A stretch of 8,951 nucleotides of DNA from an uncultured Bacillota bacterium. GTDB lineage: Bacteria; Bacillota; Clostridia; Oscillospirales; Oscillospiraceae. Below, one piece after another: positions 6,125 to 8,951 of this stretch. The notes under the pieces are model-generated. The model did not search any database and was not told the origin of the DNA. It worked only from the letters and a program-made list of their open reading frames with translations. The translations under genes and the position numbers were made by a program. The stretch lies in contig CANDCW010000093.1 in assembly GCA_947383275.1 (NCBI GenBank), positions 1 through 8,951 of the forward strand, in the 5' to 3' direction. Within the stretch, counting starts at the first letter, position 1. The number at the start of each line of letters is the position of its first letter.

Positions 6125-8056
6125 ATGGAACTACGAACAAGGATCAATATCAATGAGGGCTGGAGCTTCACCGGGCCACGCGGCGGGACACAGCGTGTGA
6201 ACCTGCCCCACACCTGGAACGCGATAGATGGCCAGGACGGTGGGAACGACTATTGGCGGGGGACGTGCATCTACTGCAAATCCTTTCCCAAGCCGGAGAT
6301 CGCTGCGGGCCAGCGGGTATACCTGGAATTCCAGGGGGTAAACGCATCGGCCAAGGTGGAGCTGAACGGGACGCTTGTTGGGATACATAACGGAGGGTAT
6401 TCCGCCTTCCGCTGGGATGTGACCGAATCAATCTCAGACAGCAACGTGCTGACCGTCCACGTGGATAACGGCGTCAACGACCGGGTATACCCCCAGAAAG
6501 CGGACTTCACCTTCTACGGCGGCATCTACCGGGATGTCTCGTTAATCGTGGTCAACAAATGTCACTTCGATTTGGACTGCCTGGGTGGGTCAGGCATCAT
6601 GGTCACGGCCAAGCCCATAGAAAACTACAGCAAGGGCGAGGTGCAGGTAAAAACCTGGAGGAACTGCGAAGACGGCCAGGTGCATATCTCCATTCTGGAT
6701 GGCGCCGGGAAAAAGGTCTCTGCTATTGATGCGGACAGCGGCAAGCTGGATTTGCCCAATGTGCATTTATGGGATGGGATAAGGGATCCTTATCTTTACA
6801 CTGTAGTGGCAACCCTTGCCATAGGGGGTGAAACGGTAGATCAGGTCAGCGCCCGTTTTGGTGTGCGGGACTTCCGGGTAGATCCCAGAGAGGGCTTTTT
6901 CCTCAACGGGCGCAGCTACCCCCTCCGCGGCGTCAGCCGCCACCAGGACTGGAAGGGCCTGGGCAACGCAATTACAAAGGAGCACCATGAGGCCGATATG
7001 GCGCTGATCCGGGAGATGGGGGCCAACACCATCCGGCTGGCCCACTACCAGCACGACCAGTATTTTTACGACCTGTGCGACCAGTACGGCATGGTGGTGT
7101 GGGCGGAGATCCCCTATATCTCCGAGCATATGCCCAACGGCCGCGCCAATACGATCGGCCAGGCCAAGGAGCTGGTGATCCAGAACTACAATCATCCGTC
7201 TATTGTGGTGTGGGGCGTGTCCAATGAGATCACCATTTCCACCAAGGACAAGGCAGACATGCTGGACAACCACCGGGTGCTCAACGACCTGTACCACCAG
7301 CTGGATCCCACCCGGCTTACCACCCTGGCCTGCTATGCCATGTGCGGGCCCTTCAACAAAACCGCCCACATCACCGACGTGGTAAGTTGGAACCTATACC
7401 TGGGCTGGTATGTGCCTGGATTGTTCCTAAACGATTTCTGGATTGACTTTTTTCACAAATGCTACCCGGACAGGCCGCTGGGCTACTCAGAATATGGCTG
7501 CGAGGCCATGCCCAACCTGCACTCCTCCAAGCCCCATCGGGGAGACCACACAGAGGAATACCAGTGCATCTATCACGAGTATATGCTGCGCTGTTTCGAA
7601 CACAGGCCCTTCCTCTGGGCCACCCATGTGTGGAATATGTTTGACTTTGCCGCCGATGCCCGAGATCAGGGCGGCGAACCAGGCATGAACCACAAGGGGC
7701 TGGTCACCTTTGACCGCAAAACCAAAAAGGACAGCTTCTACATCTACAAGGCGTGGTGGAGTGATGAGCCCTTCGTCCACATTTGCGGCAGCCGGTACGT
7801 GGATCGGCCCGAATCGACCATCAAGGTCAAGGTCTACTCCAACCAGGGTAGAGTGGCGCTGTATGCAAATGGCAAGCTTGTGGAAGAAAAGGCCGGAGAC
7901 AAGGTGTTTGAATTCAAAGTCCCTCTGGAGGGCGATGTGGAGTTGAAAGCGGTTGCCGGCAACTGCACCGACCTATGCGCTGTTCGCCGGGTAAGTGCAC
8001 CTAATCCAGCCTATAAACTCCATGGGAAAAGCTCCAACAGCGCCAACTGGGTGTAA
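6125..8056 (+). CDS. Cytoplasmic GH2 glycosidase (beta-galactosidase/beta-glucuronidase family)
   Basis: This 643-residue family 2 glycoside hydrolase has the usual order. A sugar-binding jelly roll (about 1-145) has VNLPHTWNAIDGQDGG (25-40) and FYGGIYRDV (130-138). An Ig-like domain spans about 150-250. The catalytic barrel (about 252-560) opens with RGVSRHQDWKGLG (268-280). The GH2 signature NYNHPSIVVWGVSNE (354-368) gives acid/base E368. GYSEYGCE (453-460) gives nucleophile E456. A C-terminal Ig-like domain (about 562-613) has the pattern KVYSN...LYANGKLVEE. There is no signal peptide or membrane helix, so it acts inside the cell on imported glycosides. It is shorter than LacZ (about 1020 residues) and close to GUS-type or short GH2 enzymes. 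Galactosidase versus glucuronidase activity cannot be settled: the Asn-x-Lys glucuronic-acid motif of gut GUS enzymes was not seen, which leans against glucuronidase. The protein has no obvious damage. Confidence 0.9.
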   Translation: MELRTRININEGWSFTGPRGGTQRVNLPHTWNAIDGQDGGNDYWRGTCIYCKSFPKPEIAAGQRVYLEFQGVNASAKVELNGTLVGIHNGGYSAFRWDVTESISDSNVLTVHVDNGVNDRVYPQKADFTFYGGIYRDVSLIVVNKCHFDLDCLGGSGIMVTAKPIENYSKGEVQVKTWRNCEDGQVHISILDGAGKKVSAIDADSGKLDLPNVHLWDGIRDPYLYTVVATLAIGGETVDQVSARFGVRDFRVDPREGFFLNGRSYPLRGVSRHQDWKGLGNAITKEHHEADMALIREMGANTIRLAHYQHDQYFYDLCDQYGMVVWAEIPYISEHMPNGRANTIGQAKELVIQNYNHPSIVVWGVSNEITISTKDKADMLDNHRVLNDLYHQLDPTRLTTLACYAMCGPFNKTAHITDVVSWNLYLGWYVPGLFLNDFWIDFFHKCYPDRPLGYSEYGCEAMPNLHSSKPHRGDHTEEYQCIYHEYMLRCFEHRPFLWATHVWNMFDFAADARDQGGEPGMNHKGLVTFDRKTKKDSFYIYKAWWSDEPFVHICGSRYVDRPESTIKVKVYSNQGRVALYANGKLVEEKAGDKVFEFKVPLEGDVELKAVAGNCTDLCAVRRVSAPNPAYKLHGKSSNSANWV

Positions 8057-8063
8057 GAGGAGG
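8056..8063 (+). promoter_or_regulatory. Strong ribosome binding site before the GH3 stub
   Basis: AGAGGAGG lies ten bases before ATG 8074, overlapping the GH2 stop codon. It is intact although the gene behind it is drastically shortened, so the stub is probably still translated. Confidence 0.65.
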
Positions 8064-8073
8064 TTGGGATTCC

Positions 8074-8520
8074 ATGAAGCATGAGGACTTGATCCGGCAA
8101 ATGTCCTTAGAAGAAAAGTGCTATTTCCTGTCCGGCAAGGACTTCTGGCAGACGCGGAGCGTGGAGCGGCTGGGGGTGCCCAATATGACCCTGTCCGACG
8201 GCCCCCACGGCATCCGCAAGCAGGCCGGGGAGGGGGATCATCTGGGGCTGAACCCGTCCCTGCCCGCCACCTGCTTCCCCACCGCCGCTACAATTGCGAA
8301 CTCCTGGGATCCCACACTGGGGGAGGAAATCGGCAAATATTTGGGTATCGAAGCCGCTTCCCAGGGGGTGGGCGTAGTGCTGGGCGGGATGTGCACCATG
8401 GAAATGGCGGAGGGCATCCTTACCATCTGCAACGGCCACTTTTTCAAGGGGCTGGGAGCCGTTGTCGGCGGGTTCTTCCGCTCGGGTAAGAAACGCAAGG
8501 CGGCGGCCGCCATTAAATAA
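8074..8520 (+). pseudogene. GH3 stub: N-terminal and C-terminal ends of a cytoplasmic GH3 joined in frame
   Basis: The open frame is intact but encodes only 148 residues, where enzymes of this type usually have 650 to 800. Residues 1-104 are a clean GH3 N-terminus: LIRQMSLEEKCYFLSG (6-21), the substrate-binding SDGPHGIRKQ (41-50, with D42), CFPTAATIANSWD (67-79) and IEAASQGVGVVLG (92-104). At that point a normal enzyme continues with a GPGVNI..R.P..GRNFEY-type segment. Here the frame jumps to GMCTMEMAEGILTICNGHFF (105-124) and a basic tail. This looks like the short C-terminal extension of such GH3 enzymes (from memory of the family, not a search). KHF, the nucleophile Asp and the whole GH3_C domain are missing, so no glycosidase activity is expected. 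The likely event is an in-frame internal deletion near bases 8383-8391. An assembly error is the main alternative. It may be a retained small protein rather than dead. Confidence 0.7.
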
Positions 8521-8525
8521 GGAGG
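8518..8525 (+). promoter_or_regulatory. Ribosome binding site for the symporter gene
   Basis: TAAGGAGG overlaps the stop codon of the stub and lies seven bases before ATG 8533. This is near-consensus and suggests strong translation, coupled to the end of the stub. Confidence 0.7.
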
Positions 8526-8532
8526 AATTGTT

Positions 8533-8951
8533 ATGAGCCAAGAACCCAATACCACACTGAACCGTGCAAAGCCGTATCAGTTGATGCTGTTCCCGCTGAA
8601 CAACGGCGCGACCAATGTGTATTTTGTCCTGATTTTGTCCTATGTGGCCCAGTTCGGCTCCAGCATTTTGAAGCTGGGGATGTTTGCCTCCATCATGGTC
8701 ACGGTGATGCGGGTGGCCGATGCCGTTACCGACCCCATCATCGGTGCTATGATGGACCGCACCAGCACTAAAATCGGCAAATTCCGGCCCTTCATGATCC
8801 TGGGCAGCGCCGTCATGGCGGTAAGCGTTGTCGCGCTTTATGTGCTGCTGCCGTTCATTCCTGAGAGCATGATGTGGCTGCGCTACGTGGCTTTCGTGGT
8901 AGTGTATTTCGTCTGGGTCATCGGCTACACCTTCCAGACCTCCTGCACCCG
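8533..8951 (+). CDS. GPH/MelB-type sugar:cation symporter, N-terminal part (3' end outside window)
   Basis: This is the first 139 residues of a glycoside-pentoside-hexuronide:cation symporter (MelB-like, major facilitator superfamily). It opens with MSQEPNTTLNRAKPYQLMLF and FPLNNGATNVYFVLILSY (20-37, first helix). The hallmark segment MRVADAVTDPIIGAMMDRT (59-77), then KIGKFRPFMILGS (80-92), is diagnostic for the family. R60, D63 and D67 line up with MelB R52, D55 and D59, the cation/sugar site residues. Further helices lie at about 88-108 and 116-136. At the position of the MelB helix IV sugar-binding Asp (D124) there is T136 in GYTFQTSC, so the sugar contact differs from melibiose permease. 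It closes the cluster's route for importing glycosides or released sugars for the GH2 enzyme. The substrate is unknown. The full protein should be about 450-500 residues and continues off the right edge. Confidence 0.9.
   Translation, partial: MSQEPNTTLNRAKPYQLMLFPLNNGATNVYFVLILSYVAQFGSSILKLGMFASIMVTVMRVADAVTDPIIGAMMDRTSTKIGKFRPFMILGSAVMAVSVVALYVLLPFIPESMMWLRYVAFVVVYFVWVIGYTFQTSCT

Noticed and set aside
6767..7369. Minus-strand open frame (200 residues) opposite the GH2 gene
   Set aside because: It covers the GH2 acid/base signature on the plus strand; the antisense frame is open by composition only.
8383..8520. Frameshift as the cause of the short GH3 at 8074
   Set aside because: Neither of the other two frames after the junction restores the expected GPG.NI..R.P segment, and the in-frame tail looks like a real GH3 C-terminus, so deletion fits better.
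1..8951. CRISPR array, insertion sequence, tRNA, rRNA or riboswitch
   Set aside because: No regularly spaced repeats, transposase-like frame, terminal inverted repeats or tRNA-like fold were seen; coding genes fill nearly all of the window.

Overview
The window holds one continuous plus-strand gene cluster for glycoside uptake and breakdown. It most likely comes from a fairly GC-rich, Gram-positive gut bacterium of the Clostridia, with an Oscillospiraceae-like feel. The grounds are strong AGGAGG-type ribosome binding sites, a typical Gram-positive lipoprotein signal, glycosidases anchored by membrane helices, GC-rich third codon positions, and a GPH-type sugar symporter. The taxon is an inference from style, not a match.

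Layout, all on +: (1) 1-776, the C-terminal end of a membrane-anchored GH3 glycosidase whose start lies left of the window; (2) a 72-base gap with a strong hairpin; (3) 849-3779, a complete 976-residue GH3 with reversed (circularly permuted) domain order and a membrane helix at each end; (4) 3781-4182, a 133-residue four-helix membrane protein starting one base after the GH3 stop; (5) 4196-5236, a lipoprotein with an Ig-like domain and an SGNH esterase domain; (6) 5263-6111, a cytoplasmic TIM-barrel protein of the sugar phosphate isomerase/epimerase family; (7) 6125-8056, a cytoplasmic GH2 glycosidase; (8) 8074-8520, a 148-residue GH3 stub that reads as the two ends of a normal GH3 joined in frame; (9) 8533 to the right edge, the first 139 residues of a GPH/MelB-type sugar:cation symporter.

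Gaps from gene 3 onward are 1 to 26 bases, each with its own ribosome binding site, so 849-8951 looks like one operon. A plausible reading is a two-compartment pathway. The anchored GH3 enzymes and the SGNH lipoprotein trim and deacylate glycosides at the outer face of the membrane. The symporter imports products. The GH2 enzyme and the isomerase-like protein finish the work in the cytoplasm. The substrate cannot be read from the sequence.

The points most worth a second look are the internally deleted GH3 stub, the permuted and doubly anchored GH3 with unusual active-site positions (Asn in place of Asp in the DGP motif, no Trp after the nucleophile), and the small membrane protein coupled to it. 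No RNA gene, CRISPR array, insertion sequence or clear Rho-independent terminator was seen. No non-coding stretch exceeds about 75 bases.
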